Assembly (NCBI GenBank): GCA_027625915.1
Contig: JANTQA010000033.1
Coordinates: 5,766,001-5,830,000, forward strand
Direction of reading: 5' to 3'
Source: Anaeramoeba flamelloides
Taxonomy: Eukaryota; Metamonada; Anaeramoebidae
DNA: 64,000 nucleotides
Made by a program: the position numbers and the translations under genes. Under the pieces are notes generated by a model that searched no databases, was not told the DNA's origin, and worked only from the letters and a program-made list of their open reading frames with translations. Numbering within the stretch: the stretch's first letter is position 1; every line of letters begins with the position of its first letter. Of this stretch, positions 1 to 12,829 are shown piece after piece.

Positions 1-2057
1 AAAATGTTTTTTTTTTTCTTTTTTTTTCTTAAAAGATCATTTATTTTTTCCCCTTTCCAAAACCTCTTATAAATGGTCTCTTCTCTCTTTTTTCGAAGAA
101 AAAAGAGAACAAACAAAATTTTTTTTTGGTAAATGAGATTGGTTTTTTTTTCGAATAAAGAGAAAAAAACCATGTTTGTATATGGACATTGTTTTCAATA
201 ACGAAATGAAATTTATTCGATTTCCAAACAGTACGCATAATTTGATGGACTTTTTTTTTTAACTTTGTTGGAACTAATTATTTGGTTCTTTGAACCAAAT
301 TATTAGTTCAAAGAGTTTTTAATTGAGATGTGCCGTCTTTTGGGATTTATGAGATTAACAACGCCGTAAATTTTATTTTCAAACTCTTCTAAAATAACTT
401 TTAATTACATTTCTAGAATCGAAATTATTGGTAAAATACAAATTATTTTACTTTGTTAGAATTCCAAAAAAGAAGATCAGAAAATTTTCAAACTTTGCCT
501 AATTACTAAAGGATTTCCCTAAATCATTCCACATCGACTACAGTGCAATAATAACCGTTTTAGATAGACAATCTCTTTCTTATATGTAGTTATCAAAATT
601 TATTTACTTAAATTTTCCCAAATAAAAAGTTTATGTTTAAAAAAAATATATATAGCAATATTATCTTTTTCTTTGTAAATCCAATATATGGTATTTCCAA
701 AATAAGTGGTGCAATTTTTTTATATTTCAAATAATATTTTCTTTGAAAGTAGTTCTATTTGTAAATTGATGATATAAAATTAAGAGGAGAGGGTTAGTAC
801 TGATTAAATCAGTAATTATTGTTTGTATTACAAAATATGTATGTTCATCAAAATATTCCCAAAAAATATTAAAAATCAAAACTTTTTTTCAAAAAATGAG
901 TTACAACTAATTTCAATAAAAACTTATCAATACGGTAAGGAGTCAAAAACCAACGATTTTTTAGACGATAAAATACTGTTATAACTTTTTTCATTCTCTG
1001 GATGATTTTATCAAGATCAATTATCTTTTCAAAAAAAAATTTACGATCAAAAAGAAAAAAATAACAACCTATTTTCACCCTTAAAAAATATCATATAAAA
1101 TTGAGATCATAAATTTTAGTATCTTTTATTAAATTAATACATTTTTCTAAAAAAAACAAACTGAATTATTATCAAGAACCAATAAATGATCATTAATAAT
1201 TTTGTATATTTAAGTAGTTTTAAGAGGAAATGGTTTTATTAAGATATTTTTAAATAAATTCCCCAATCTAATTTGAAAATAGCTGATGGACAATGGTATA
1301 TTTTAAAAAGTGAAACCTTTCTGATATATTCAATTGGGGTATTATCATATCTTATTTGATTGATGATGACGTTTAAAAAAAAACACAATTAATATTGGGT
1401 AATGATGTTATTTTTCTCTAGTAAAAATATTTTGTAAAATATAAAAAGTGATGCTATATTTTTCAGATCTACATCACCTGATATATTGGATATCTCTTTT
1501 TTTTATGAAGGTAATAACATACTAATAATCAAATTGAATTATTATTATGGAAGAAACAATAAACTATTAATAACAATTTTGAATATTTAAATAGTTTTAT
1601 TAGGGTTGTGTTTAATAAAGAAATTTAAAATAAATTTTTCACTCTTTTTTGAATTGCCTATATGAAGATCAAAAAGAGAAAAAAACCCAATTATCTTTTC
1701 AAAAAAAAATTTTTCACGATCAAAAAGAGAAAAAACCCTTCAATTGTCACACCTAAAAAATATTCTATAAACTCGAGATCAGAAATTTTAATATCTCTTT
1801 TATTCAGGCAAATGACTTGTAACAAAACAAATTGAATTATTATGTACAATTAATTTTATGATAAATAAAAATTTTGGGTATTTTATGAAACACAATCCTT
1901 ATAAAACTTATTTAAATACCCAAAATTGTTATTTATCATAAATTAATTCTACAAAGTTATTTTTAAAATAAATTTGCCTGCTTTTTCCAAAATAGCTTTT
2001 GTATTATTTGGCAAAAAACACTACAGTCAATTTTTGCTAATCTGCTCTAAAGGTACT
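1..2057. other. Intergenic region with diverged direct repeats
   Basis: No gene is supported. Three related units of about 200 bp (starting near 1080, 1450 and 1745) share a TAAAATTGAGATCA-like start and a TATTTAAATAGTTTTA-like middle, and a more distant relative lies at 43230-43460. A 66-codon ATG frame on the minus strand (236-238 down to 41) begins MRTVWKSNKFHFVIENN and ends in a Phe/Lys-rich run. It is too short and too low in complexity to call, but it could be an exon of a gene outside the window. The last 60 bases before 2057 are unusually GC-rich and belong to the proposed last exon of the PAS gene. Confidence 0.6.
1850..1952. repeat. Imperfect hairpin within the repeat block
   Basis: Two arms of about 40 bases (1850-1890 and 1912-1952) are inverted copies around TTATGATAAATAA and TTTTGGGTATTT, with a short loop of about 25 bases. 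Seen directly; function unknown. It may be the product of two head-to-head repeat units. Confidence 0.6.
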
Positions 2058-3973
2058 CTAATAATGTAAAAGGGTGTGGTGTCTCCTGGGTGCGGAGTGT
2101 ATAACGCTACTGATATTTTCTTTTAACTTTTTCTGAAAATTGATTTATTTAAAAATAAAAACTATTGAATTTGATATATTCTGGAACATTTTTTTTTGAA
2201 AATTTTTTTATTAAAAAAAAAAACAAAAACTTAAACTCTACTTACATAATTATAAAACGATGAGTGTAGTTTCGGTGATGATACGGTATTCTTTTTGTTG
2301 GCTTTTAGCAATCTACTTTTCAAATTATTAATTGACTTTATCATTAGTTGTAATTTGTGTCTTGTTTGTGCGAGCTGGATTGTTATGTCTTTATTATATT
2401 TGAATTTTTTGATTCTTGATTGAGTCTTTTCAATATTTGCCAATGTAAATTCGAGACTTGAGGCCAAATCCTCGATAATATTCTTTTGTGTTTCGAATTT
2501 CTTCTCGGTGCATATTTTGTCGAAATTCGTTTTTTCCCTTTCGCGAAGCAATCTGTCATTCTCCTCATATTTTTTATTAATTTTCTCTATTTCTTGATTG
2601 ATCCTTCTTGTTTCTTGTTTTAATTCTTCGACCCTAATTTTGCAAGTCTGCCTTTTTTTGTTTAAAGTGTCAATTTGTCTTTCAGATTTTAGTTTGTTAA
2701 AATCTAAATAATATTTTCTTTCCGCTTTTTGTAGCTGAAATAAGGCAGGTTTTAATTCCTTTTCTGTTGTTTCGGTTGTTCTTTGCGAGATTGTCTCCTT
2801 CATTTCTTTGATTTCTTGTTGGTTCTTTAAGTGGCTATTCCGAACCGTGTTTAAAGCACTGATCTTTTCCTTGAGTTCTTCTTGAACTTGCACACTTTTT
2901 TTGTTAATGGAGCTATTTTCAAAGTTCTTTTGGGACTCTTCAATTCTGCGCTGGGTGGCTTTAATTTTTTTTTGGTATGACAGTATTTTAACTCGGTTGT
3001 TCAAGAGACTAATTGGTGTCTCCATTTTGGTCATGCTGCATTGGAAGTATAAATTGCCTTCAATAAGCAATGGGTGGACTTCAAAGGCAAACCATAACGC
3101 ATCCTTTGGAAGTCCCAGTTTTTTATATTGTTTTAAATAATCCAATTTTTTCAATGTTTTCCTTTGGAACGTAATGTTGCTGATTTTTCCTTTGGGATTG
3201 ATCGTCTGAAAGTTTCTCTGACGGGGGCTACTCACACCCAGTTTATTTTTCTCAGTATTCTTCTTCTTTTTCTTCTTCTTTGTCTTCTTTTTTTTCTTGT
3301 TCTTTTTCTTGTTCTTTTTCTTTTTCGTTTTCGTTTTCTTGTTGGGCGTTTCTCTTTTGTTTTCTGTTTCGGTTGCCTTTTCTTTTGTTGTTTCTGTATT
3401 TTTTTCTTCTGTTTCTTCTTCTGTATCTGCCTCTGTCTCTACCTCTGTTTTTGTCTCTGTTTCTGTTTTTGTGTCTGATTCTGTTTTTGTTTCTGTTTTT
3501 TCTTTCTCTTCTTCTTTTTCGATCTTTTCTTGTTTTTCTTTTTGTTCCGCAAGAAAGTTTAATTGTGAAGACGACATGAGTTTCTTAAAATATTTTTTTT
3601 TTTTCAGATCGTTCTTCTCATACTTTGCCATGTCTGAGTAAATTACGTTTGGTGGCAAACAACACCAGACAATATTCAGTTTTTTTTCGTTTTCGGAAAT
3701 CAACTTTTTAGAATAGATTTCGATCAAGTCAAGACTTTTTTGAAGTAAATGTGGTTGCTTTGTCGGTGAGAATTGATCCAAAGAAAAGCCTTGGAGACTT
3801 TTGTCGCTTTCAATTCCGAATAATTGACAGCACGAATCAGTCATTTTACAAATCCTTCCAAAGTCATCCAAATAAAAAACTTTTTGCTCTGTTGTTGATT
3901 GGGTTTTAAATTGTTTTTTGAAGGTTTTTGTGTTTAGTTTGGGAAAGTTTTTCTCACTGAATTCGTTTCCCAT
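2058..3973 (-). CDS. PAS-domain protein with a charged insert and coiled coil; probable two-exon gene
   Basis: The main exon runs from ATG 3973 to 2246 (576 codons). The start MGNEFS fits an N-myristoylation signal, so membrane attachment is likely. Residues 31-115 look like the front half of a PAS sensor domain (VFYLDDFGRICKMTDSCCQLFGI, then SPTKQPHL and NIVWCCLPP). Residues about 290-317 (WFAFEVHPLLIEGNLYFQC) look like its last two strands. The stretch between them is a roughly 150-residue Glu/Thr then Lys run, so the domain is split by a charged loop. A coiled coil follows (about 320-570). The open frame itself stops at 2231, but a consensus donor GTAAGT sits at 2245. A pyrimidine-rich acceptor ends at 2133 and leads in frame to 24 GC-richer codons (KKLKENISSVIHSAPRR...) ending at 2058, giving 600 residues. 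The PAS call is by pattern recognition. Ligand and output are unknown. No catalytic domain is visible. Confidence 0.75.
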
Positions 3974-6900
3974 CGATAAGAGCTTGTAATTGTAAAATGC
4001 AAAAAATAAATTTTTAATTTAGATTGCACCTTCCAATGATTCTTCTTTTGCTTTTGGTAATTGTGTTTTACAAATTGGATCAGAGGTAACTGTTTTTTAC
4101 TATTTAGTTGCTTTTGTGTTCTTGAAATCTGTTTTGGAGGAGATTGAACTATTTTTAATTTTTTAAGGTAAAGTAAACGAATATTTATTTTTTGAGACAC
4201 AGATCCTAAAAATCAAATTAGGTTTACGAATAACATTTTGATAGTCAAGATTCTTGTGATGAATGAATTTTTCATTTTTTTTAAGAACAGTAAATGAGAA
4301 GTTTGGTATCAAAAGTTTTTTCAAAGTGTCAAACGAGAAGCAACAAAGTCAGAGAATTGATTCGAAAAGTAATAACGTTTGGCAAAAAGTTAATTTTAAA
4401 GAAAGGTTGTTTTTCTGTAAAAAAAAATCTTTTATTCTCATTTTTCTTTTTTTCAAATTAAAAATAGTTTTGTTTGGTATTTTACTTCAAGTGACAAAAA
4501 TATTGTGTTTACCAAATACAATAAATAGTTAATTTTTATTGATTTTTGAGATTAAGAAAAATTACTTTTATTTTCCTTTTGATAAATGCAAATATTAAAA
4601 TCACTTTTAGATATTTTTTTAATTGAAAACAAAAGACCAGAAAACCTAAAAGGCATTCCCAAAAATGATTAGAAAATTGAATTTTAAATATTTTATTAAA
4701 CTCTGTTTTTGAATTCAAGACAAACTTTGAATTCTGATTTTAAGGTGATTGTATAAAGAATCTGGGATTACCTTTTGGAAAGTAATTTGTTCGATACTTT
4801 CATGTTTTAAAATCAACTCTGTTTCACTCAGTTTTTGAACAGACCAAACTGTTGTTGAGTAGTTTAGAGAATTGAGTAGAGGGGAAAATAGATTATTCAA
4901 AGATTTTTTTCTTGAATAGATTTGTATTTATAAATTATTGTTTGCAAAAAATGTATATTTATTTGGGGAAAAACGAGAGTGGCCCTAGTTTAAAAAACTG
5001 ATTTCTTGACAATTAATGAATTTACTCGAGGTTTAATTATTCTAATGGTTTTGTAAAAAGTGTTTAAAAGGTAAACAAAATTCGAATGGGATAAAATCGT
5101 AGTTAAGTAACTTTTGAACATTACTCGGAAAAATATATTTTGCTGAGGATTCCTATATCAACAAAATTAATAAAGTGTTACAAAAACAAGGAACAGTCAA
5201 ATTAATTCTGATTAATATTTCGAATGTATTTTGGAAAAACTTGTTTTCCAAAAAAAAAAAAAAAAAAAAAGTGAAAAATAAATTTCCAAGCTTTAAAAAA
5301 CCGATTTTATATTTTTCGTTTCTATTAAGATCAAAACTTTAACCAAATGACTAAAAAGAACTCAAAAACCTTCTCTTGATATTGTGTCTTGGTAAAGGAT
5401 GAGATTCACTTCGATTCGAAAAAGAATTTTGATTGTGATAAGAAAAACACAATAACGTTTAATTAATGAATTTTGAAATTAAAAATCCCTTCTAACTTTA
5501 TTTTCCATTCTAATAAAGAGTCTAGTTGTTTAACATAGTTTGTTTCACTAAGTCCAAACCTACTAATAATTATTCAAACATGAAAATGGATTTTTTATAG
5601 TTGTTAAATATAATGAATTACTTCTGTTAAATCTATTTGAAAAAAGTGAATACTTTTTTTCACCTTTTTTGAAGTTTTCTAATCTGAAAAAGTAAGAGAA
5701 TTCGTTCTTTAAATGTGGGGTAGAGGTTGTGGAGTTAAGTAACAAAATTATTTTTAAACCAAACCCCACTTTATTAAATAAGAAAACTTGTAAATTTAAA
5801 GTAATAAAAGTCAAAAAAAAGAAAACGACTTCATTTGTGGAAATACCTTTAAAAACTATACAGAAATTTGTGTTTTGTAATACGTATTTCAAAAATTTCA
5901 TGTTTGAAAACTCTGAGAAAAAACTTTTGTTCTTTTGAAAAATAATCCAAAAATTCAATATAAAGATTTAACAATTTAACATCAATTTATAGATTTACTT
6001 TCAAAGAGTAGAGTCTTTTCATTGAAAGGTATGTAGAAATTGAAGATCCTCAAAAAATCAAAATTTTTTTTGTAAATTTTAGATATTTCAAAAGGTTTAT
6101 ATATAAAAGTTATAATTTGATTTTTTTTATTTCAGATATAAAATTGTCAACCTTGATTCAATTCCCAGGTTGGTAAAAGGCTATCATATTTCTTTAAAAA
6201 CCTACACTAGAAAGAAAAGTTTGAGTATATAATTATTATGTTTATAATAGATTTTACAGTTGGTTGGAAAGGGTCGTAATAGATGTTGATCATGTTTGAC
6301 AATTATTTGACAAAGATTGGTTGTAAATTCAACTTTTTTTTTTAATTTCATTCTTTTCTTTTCTTAATAGAATCAATTACAACAAGAGCAAACATACTGG
6401 TATAAAGAAAAATTAAAAAATACCTCTTATAGGTAAATGATGAGATTTAATATGCAATGTTTGCAAAGTACTTCATGTAAAATCTAAAAAAGTGAAATTA
6501 AACAAACTCAAGATAATTTCATTTTTCTCTTCAACTTAACATATAAATTAAGATTTGAAAAATCTATCTAATTTTATACATAAATATATATCGTCATTTG
6601 AATTTATTTAATAAAATAAGTTATTATTTTTTTTTTTTTTTAATAGTGTGATATTTGTATAACAAATAAAGATAAAAACCTTTCTTATTTTTGCAATGCG
6701 TCAAATTATATGATTTATTTTCCGTTGTAGTGAAAGAGGATCTTCAAGGAAAAAAATCATTAAAAACAAATACACAAACATCAAATTTGAAAATATCGAT
6801 AAAATCAAGAATTGCTAGAGTATTATTTTTGAAGGATCCTTTTTCTAGAAATACTCAAAATAAATATACCTTCAGAATAGGCTAGTTTCTTTGTTATTTT

Positions 6901-7984
6901 ATTTAGAGTATTAAAAAAAAAAGTGATTAATTTAGATTGAGAAATTTAATTTTTGCAAAAGTTTTTTTTAAAATATTTATTAAACAATAAACTTATTATT
7001 CAATTTTTGTTTTGCTTTTTTATTAGGTTATAATGATCATTTTATTATCTTTGAATATAATTCAGAAGTTATTATATATTTTTGGTTTTAAATTTAGGAT
7101 TTGTTACTTTATATATTAAAGAAGTTTCTATTTGTTTAATTCCAATGTAGAAAATGAAATTATTTAACAATTTTTTTGTTATTATTTTTTTTTATATTTC
7201 AATTATTTTTTCAATTAAATTGAAGTTTTTTATAAATATTCTTATCAAACTTTTATTTCTGGCCTAAAGAAATAAATTAAAATTTACTCTTGATTTAATA
7301 TTTGTCCAAATTTCATCTGAAAAAAAAAAAAAAAAGAAAATTTCCTTATCATAGACCTATTTTTATTTCAGAATTTTATTATAAAATTAACAACTTTATT
7401 TGATTATTATTATTAATAAATCAATGCAATTTGTTTTGAATTACCATTATTGTAATAAATTTTACACATTTAAAAATTAAACAAAAATAAAAATCTCTTT
7501 AGAAAAAATGTAAAAATGTAAAAATGTATAATTATTATTTTTTTTCCAATTTCAAAAAAAAAAACAATAACCTAACTAATTTATCTTTGAATTATTTTGA
7601 CGTTTTATTATAATTACAATCTTTAGTAAACACAAATAACAAAATTAATTATTTTACATATAAAAATTTCGAAATATCTTTTATTTTAACTTGATGAAAT
7701 TTAAGTGAATTTAAGACAATGTAATTATATATAAACTAAATTTCATACTAAATAACCCAGTTTTTATTTATTTTTTTTACTTTCTTTTATTTTATTTTAA
7801 GTTGAAAAACCAATATTAGTCGAGTTTAGAACTGGATATTAAAATAGAAATTTTATTATAATAATAGATAACTTAAATTCCTAATTTTTTTTTTTTTTCA
7901 AAATCTGATTAAAAATGGTCAATTATTTAAAAATGAAGTTTATGTATATAAAACAAATTCAAAAAAATTGAATAAGGTTTAAAA

Positions 7985-8478
7985 GGGTGGAAATAATAAT
8001 AATACTCCCATAAACCCAATTATGAAATAATTTTGTTTTTACAAACTATTATTTCATTTTTTATCTATATTATTATGTTTTTATTTCTTTTTTTCAATTT
8101 TTGTTATCTTTTTCGTTAGATCTGTGATTTTTTTCAATGGTTGATAGAAGTTTAGTGTTGAGTTTGTTAAATTGGAAAATAACATACAATTTGTGGATGA
8201 TATCTTATCCTTAACTTGTCAACAATTTTTTGTAAAATTTCAACAAATTTATCAATATATTTTTTGTTCTGCTTGTTTCATTATTTTGGAAATACCAATT
8301 TTTATTTTTTGAGTTTTATATTTTTTTTCTTTTGTTTGGATTATAATGATATTACTTATTAAAACATAATATTGGGCAACATAAATGTTTTTTTTATATT
8401 ACAATGGGAAAAATATAATAATTTTGGTTTTTTTAGCCTATTTTTGATTCTGGACGTGTCCAAATTTTTGGAAGGGGG
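7985..8478 (-). mobile_element. MAR family element, reversed and truncated at one end
   Basis: Read on the minus strand this matches the copies at 11811 and 48810. The right end carries GTGTCCAAATTTTTGGAA, the inverse of the family terminus. Inside are recognisable shared stretches, for example TCAATGGTTGATAGAAG and TTTCATTATTTTGGA. The low-coordinate end has lost its terminal repeat. There is no coding capacity; this is a non-autonomous copy. Confidence 0.6.
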
Positions 8479-9499
8479 TATATTAAAATGATTTTAAGTT
8501 ATTAAAAGAAAGGATACCCGTTACTGTAGATAGAAAAATTTGTTTTAAATAATGTGAATGATAAAGAAAGGTAAAATATTAATATTTTAAGAGTTTTTTT
8601 TTTTGGGACTAATATAAAATATTTAATTTATCTAAAAAACTTTTCCAAATACATAAACAAAACTAGGTAAATTTCCAAATAGATTTTATTTTGCTTCGAT
8701 ATCCTATTTTCTCCTTTATATTCAAGTACATTAACACCATTTTATATAATAACTTTTTCTAAGAAAGATAAAGTAGGTCGAAAAAGGATTTTGATTTTAT
8801 TAGCCTTTTAAAGATAATTTTAAATTTGAATAAAGAAAAAAAGTAATATCATAAATTACATAAAATATATAATATAAAAAAAATATAAATTTATAAATGT
8901 TTACCAGATCTTTTGGTTTATTATTCTTTTAAGTTTATAAATGTCCTTTTAGTAATAAAATAATGTTAGTTGGTTTTCATATGTGTATTCTAAACGAATT
9001 CTCCAGATACACTAACAATAAAATTAGGATAGTCCTTAACATAAATTATAACCTACTGTAAGTATATGAATAATAAATCGGAAAATTATCCACTTAATTT
9101 ATTGTATCCTTTTTCAAATAGAGGTCATAAATTACAACCTACAACTTGGAAAACAGGGCGTGTAAAAGAAAAATAAGGAAAAGTAAGTAAAAATGATTTC
9201 CCATTTATTAGTACAATACAAGTAAAGAACAATCTCTCAGATCTTATTCAAAATAAATATCCTTTATTTATCTTGTCATTGGTTAATATTCATTAAATTT
9301 CTTTCTTTTTACTGGTATTTAGAATTAAAATGGAAGAAAATTTTCACCTATTTTACAGATTTTTTTCTTTTTAATTATCAATTCTCAAAGAAGTAAGATG
9401 TAATTTGAAAACTCTATTTGAAAAAATAAATATAAATGAAGTGAAAATTTTTCCCATTTATAATTCAAATACCAGTATTAAATTTTCAAAGAGAAAAAT

Positions 9500-9790
9500 T
9501 TAGAAATTAGGGGAGTGCTGTAGAGTGCCGTAGAGTACCTAGGTTTTTTTTATTTTAAGAAATAAACAGAAAATTTCTTAAATTTTTAGTCTATTCCAAA
9601 AAGTAAAAAAAACCTAACGGCGGTTTTCCTAAGTTTTCTGTTTTATTTGTCAAATCAAAAATTTTACAGATCAAATAGAAAACTCAAGAAAAGCTAACAA
9701 CGCTTTTCCAGAATACAAAATAATGAAGAAAAATCAAAGATTTTACTCTTTTCTTTGAAATTACCAAAAATATAATGGCTCTCAGGAGTA
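9500..9790 (+). repeat. Family C repeat, internally palindromic
   Basis: It contains GTGCCGTAGAGTACCTAGG, then two inverted arms built on GGTTTTTTTTATTTTAAG and CCAAAAAGTAAAAAAAACC. Related sequence occurs at about 20735-20945, 31945-32245 and 48650-48725. Family C is defined here by eye; identity is moderate. Confidence 0.55.
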
Positions 9791-10189
9791 AATTGTTTTC
9801 CTCCCTTGAAAATCAAAAAAAAAAAATTTTTGAGATATAATTATTTTTTTTAATTTGACAAAATCCCTTTACTTGAGCATTCTTTGTTCACACAAAAAAA
9901 ATCAGTTCAGAAACGTACCACTAAACATATTAATTTCACAAATTCAATCACTAATATAAAGATTTATACGACAAAATATCAAAAAAAGGAAAATAAAAAA
10001 GAAGTAAAATTTTATACAACCTAATAGTTGAATTCATCAGAAACCAAAAAAACAAACCTTAAAAATCAAAATGAAGTTTCATCCAGACACTTGTGCTCAC
10101 CATAAGGATAAGTACTCTTACATAATCATAAATCTAAAGAAAAATTGTTTTTCCATTTCATTTTTTTATTAAATCTCTCAAATTGTAAA

Positions 10190-10320
10190 TTTTTTTTTGA
10201 TTTCTTTTTTTAATTTCTTTTTTTTTTTTTTACAAACAAATTTTTTTTTTTATTCTATCTTTTGCTTTTTTTTTTTTTTTTTAATTATCTTATTATCTTT
10301 TTTATTTCAAAACAATTTAG
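10190..10320 (+). promoter_or_regulatory. T-rich 5' flank of the eS12 gene
   Basis: About 120 bases of nearly pure T tracts lie directly before a short A-rich leader (ACAACACACAAAA) and the start codon. A polypyrimidine run next to a ribosomal protein start could influence transcription start choice or translation. That role is inferred; the composition is seen. Confidence 0.4.
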
Positions 10321-10337
10321 AAAAACAACACACAAAA

Positions 10338-10796
10338 ATGTCTGAAGAACAAATTAAAGAAGAAAAATTAAGTGGATCTGAAGAAGAAGAAGAAATCAAC
10401 GAAGAATCAGGATCAGAAGGAGAAGAAGAAAGCATGGATCTTATGACAGCTGTCCAAAGAGTTCTCAAATCTGCACTCCGTAATGACTCCCTCGCTAAGG
10501 GGCTTAATGAATCCATCAGAGCACTTGACTCTGGAAGAGCAAGATTATGTGTTCTTGCATCCGATGTTGATGATCCAAAATACGTCAACGTAATCACCAC
10601 ACTCTGTTCTGAAAATAACATCCAATTGATCAAGGCTCCATCTCGTGAATCCTTAGGTGAATGGGTCGGTTTATGTAAAATCGATGAAGAAGGTGTTGCT
10701 CAAAAAATCATCAAAACTTCTTGTGTTGTTGTAAAAGAATACGGTGACCAAAACCAAGCTTTGAACATCGTTCTCAAAAGTTTCAACAAAAACTAA
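10338..10796 (+). CDS. RPS12: 40S ribosomal protein eS12
   Basis: A 152-residue protein of the small ribosomal subunit, part of the beak of the 40S head. The open frame begins earlier at 10197, but that part translates to Phe/Leu-rich poly-T sequence. The real start is the ATG at 10338, in an A-rich context, giving MSEEQIKEEK. Residues 33-152 match the eS12 core well: MDLMTAVQRVLKSAL, GLNESIRALDSGRARLCVLA, SDVDDPKYV, IQLIKAPSRESLGEWVGLCK and CVVVKEYG. No intron is seen. The acidic first 32 residues (Glu/Ser-rich) are longer than in animal eS12, which is about 130 residues. Codon choice is more GC-rich than in neighbouring low-complexity genes, as expected for high expression. Confidence 0.97.
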   Translation: MSEEQIKEEKLSGSEEEEEINEESGSEGEEESMDLMTAVQRVLKSALRNDSLAKGLNESIRALDSGRARLCVLASDVDDPKYVNVITTLCSENNIQLIKAPSRESLGEWVGLCKIDEEGVAQKIIKTSCVVVKEYGDQNQALNIVLKSFNKN

Positions 10797-10971
10797 GCAT
10801 TTTTAAATTAGCCATCTCTTTATAAACAAAATTTTTTTAAAAGAAGAATGTTTTGCAGGTATTTATCTCCAAAACTTTCTTTCTTAAAAACATAAAAGAA
10901 ACAAATAAATTTTAGAGATACTTGGAATTACCAATTAACTTTTTATCAAAAGAATTTTTTTCTTTTCAAAT

Positions 10972-11013
<42 letters not shown>

Positions 11014-11810
11014 CTTTTTTTAATTTAGTTTTTTTTTTTTCTTCTTCAAAAAAATCTCTTTTTAAGTGAAACTGTGCTTGAGATTTTTTAAACATTACAC
11101 AACATTATGCTTTTATTATGTGTGTTGTTTAAAACTTCTAGGACGGCTAAGGTTTCGAATTCTTCCAAGAATTTTTGAGACCACACTTTGGGATTATTGA
11201 AGGGGAAAATCAATTTCAACTATTAATCAAGTTTCAAGTTTCAACATTACAAGAACCAATGGAATAGTTCAACAAAGTCACTATTTATTTTGCGAAGAGT
11301 AACAAAAAGAAAAATTAACCAACAACTAATTTAGTTTATTTGTATTTCAAAAATTTGGTGAATACATTTCAGATTTTATTTAATATAACCATTGCATATT
11401 GGATTATTAAAGTGTAACTTCATTAAAATTAAGAGATGATCATCACAAGTTTAAAATTTTAAATAACAACACCTTGAAGAACAAGAATAATAAGAAAACA
11501 AATTAAATACAAAAAAAATGAAGATTAATTAAAATAATGATCAAATAATTCTTTCATGATCTGTCAATTATTTCTTGCATCCTTTAGCTGTTTTATGAAT
11601 TAAAGGGAATTATTATCTAAAAATTATGAAGAATGTTTACAACTTTTTATTTATTTTTAATCTCTCGAAATGTAGCTTAATCTAACCGACTAACTTGGTA
11701 ATAAAAATAAAAAGTTTCATTAAAATAAAATTGAAATATTTGTTTTTAAACCACTACAAGTACTTGAAATCAAAAAAAAAACTAAATTACAAAATCACTT
11801 AAATGTAAAA

Positions 11811-12348
11811 CCCATTCCAAAAATTTGTACAAACTCAAAACCAAAAATATACAAAAATAATAACGCTTAATTTTATTGTATTTTGCAAAACCTACGATTA
11901 AATCACATTCAATTAACCTAGTATAACTGTTTTTATATGTAACTATTTTTAATCAAATAAAAGAAACAACAACAAAACGAAACTATAAAAAAATATAAGT
12001 GTACTAAATGATAAAATGAACTTAAACAAAAAAAGATATTTGTAAATTTGTACGAAATTTCACCAACAATAATTATTGATCGATCAAATGATAAGACATC
12101 ATCAGCCAATCTTATTTGAGTTCTTCAATTTCACTAAACTCAACTTTAACTTAATATCAACCATTGGATGAAAAAAAATTTACCGATCAAACGAAACAAA
12201 TTACATAACTAGAAAAAAAGGAAATGAAAAAGCAGAAAAGAAATAAAAATGATAAAAATTAAAATTATTTCCGAATTGAAGCAAAAGTGTCGTATTGTTA
12301 TTCTTTAAACTATTTTGACTTTTGTATGTGTCCAAAACATTAGAATTC
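11811..12348 (+). mobile_element. MAR family element, near complete
   Basis: It begins CCCATTCCAAAAATTTGTAC and ends TGTGTCCAAAACATTAGAAT, which are imperfect inverted ends of about 20 bases. The interior matches the copy at 48810-49327, including AATAAAAGAAACAACAAC, GATCGATCAAATGATAAGA and CCATTGGATGAAAAA-type stretches. No transposase frame remains. The terminal sequence resembles mariner-type ends by general recognition. Confidence 0.6.
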
Positions 12349-12829
12349 AGCTTATTATTATTTTAAATATATTTTCGCCAACTATATTTTTTTTTTTTAA
12401 AAAAAAACGAATAAATTCATAAACAAAAGTAATCATGAAACATTTAATCTGAAAAAGATAATCCAATTTTCTGCGATTCAAAAGATTTCTTCCAAAAATA
12501 ATTAAAAATTTCTAATTTATTGAAAGCAATTTATTACTATTCACAACCTATTCTAAAATTTTATAATTATGTCTAGAATAAAAACCATAATTATAAACCA
12601 AGAAATCAAAATAATAAAAAAAGATGTTCTCTTAAAAGAAAATAAATTATATTTTTAAATTCAATCTTTTTTATGATATTTATTCATTTAACTTATTTTT
12701 ACTATTTTAATTTTATCATACTTAATTTTTTGATCTCTTCCATTTTTTACGAAATGAAATAAATTATAAAACATAAATTTATGGAATAATTTAAAAGTTA
12801 TATTTTTCGATTCTTCAGACACATTAATT

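Larger units (their letters stand above)
3974..10337. other. Long intergenic region, no supported gene
   Basis: This 6.4 kb stretch is A/T homopolymer-rich. Short open frames here either lack an ATG (starting only at TTG or GTG) or are low in complexity. The part next to 3974 should hold the PAS gene promoter, though I see no clear core element. A reversed MAR element lies at about 7985-8478 and a family C repeat at about 9500-9790. The T-rich run at 10190-10310 belongs to the eS12 5' flank. Confidence 0.6.

Noticed and set aside
3164-3641. Plus-strand frames rich in Phe/Leu/Cys/Ser
   Set aside because: They are opposite-strand shadows of the charged repeat in the PAS gene.
3983-4212. Possible extra 5' exon for the PAS gene (frame VSQKINIRLLYL..., joined by a 47-base GT-AG intron)
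   Set aside because: The phase would fit, but the exon has no ATG and the MGNEFS start at 3973 is a better, complete N-terminus.
5563-5958. 131-codon minus frame and its plus-strand partner
   Set aside because: There is no ATG at the start, Phe/Leu/Asn composition matches random A/T sequence, and no motif is seen.
10197-10337. Longer N-terminus for eS12
   Set aside because: It would add a Phe-rich, poly-T encoded stretch absent from the family; the ATG at 10338 gives the normal start.
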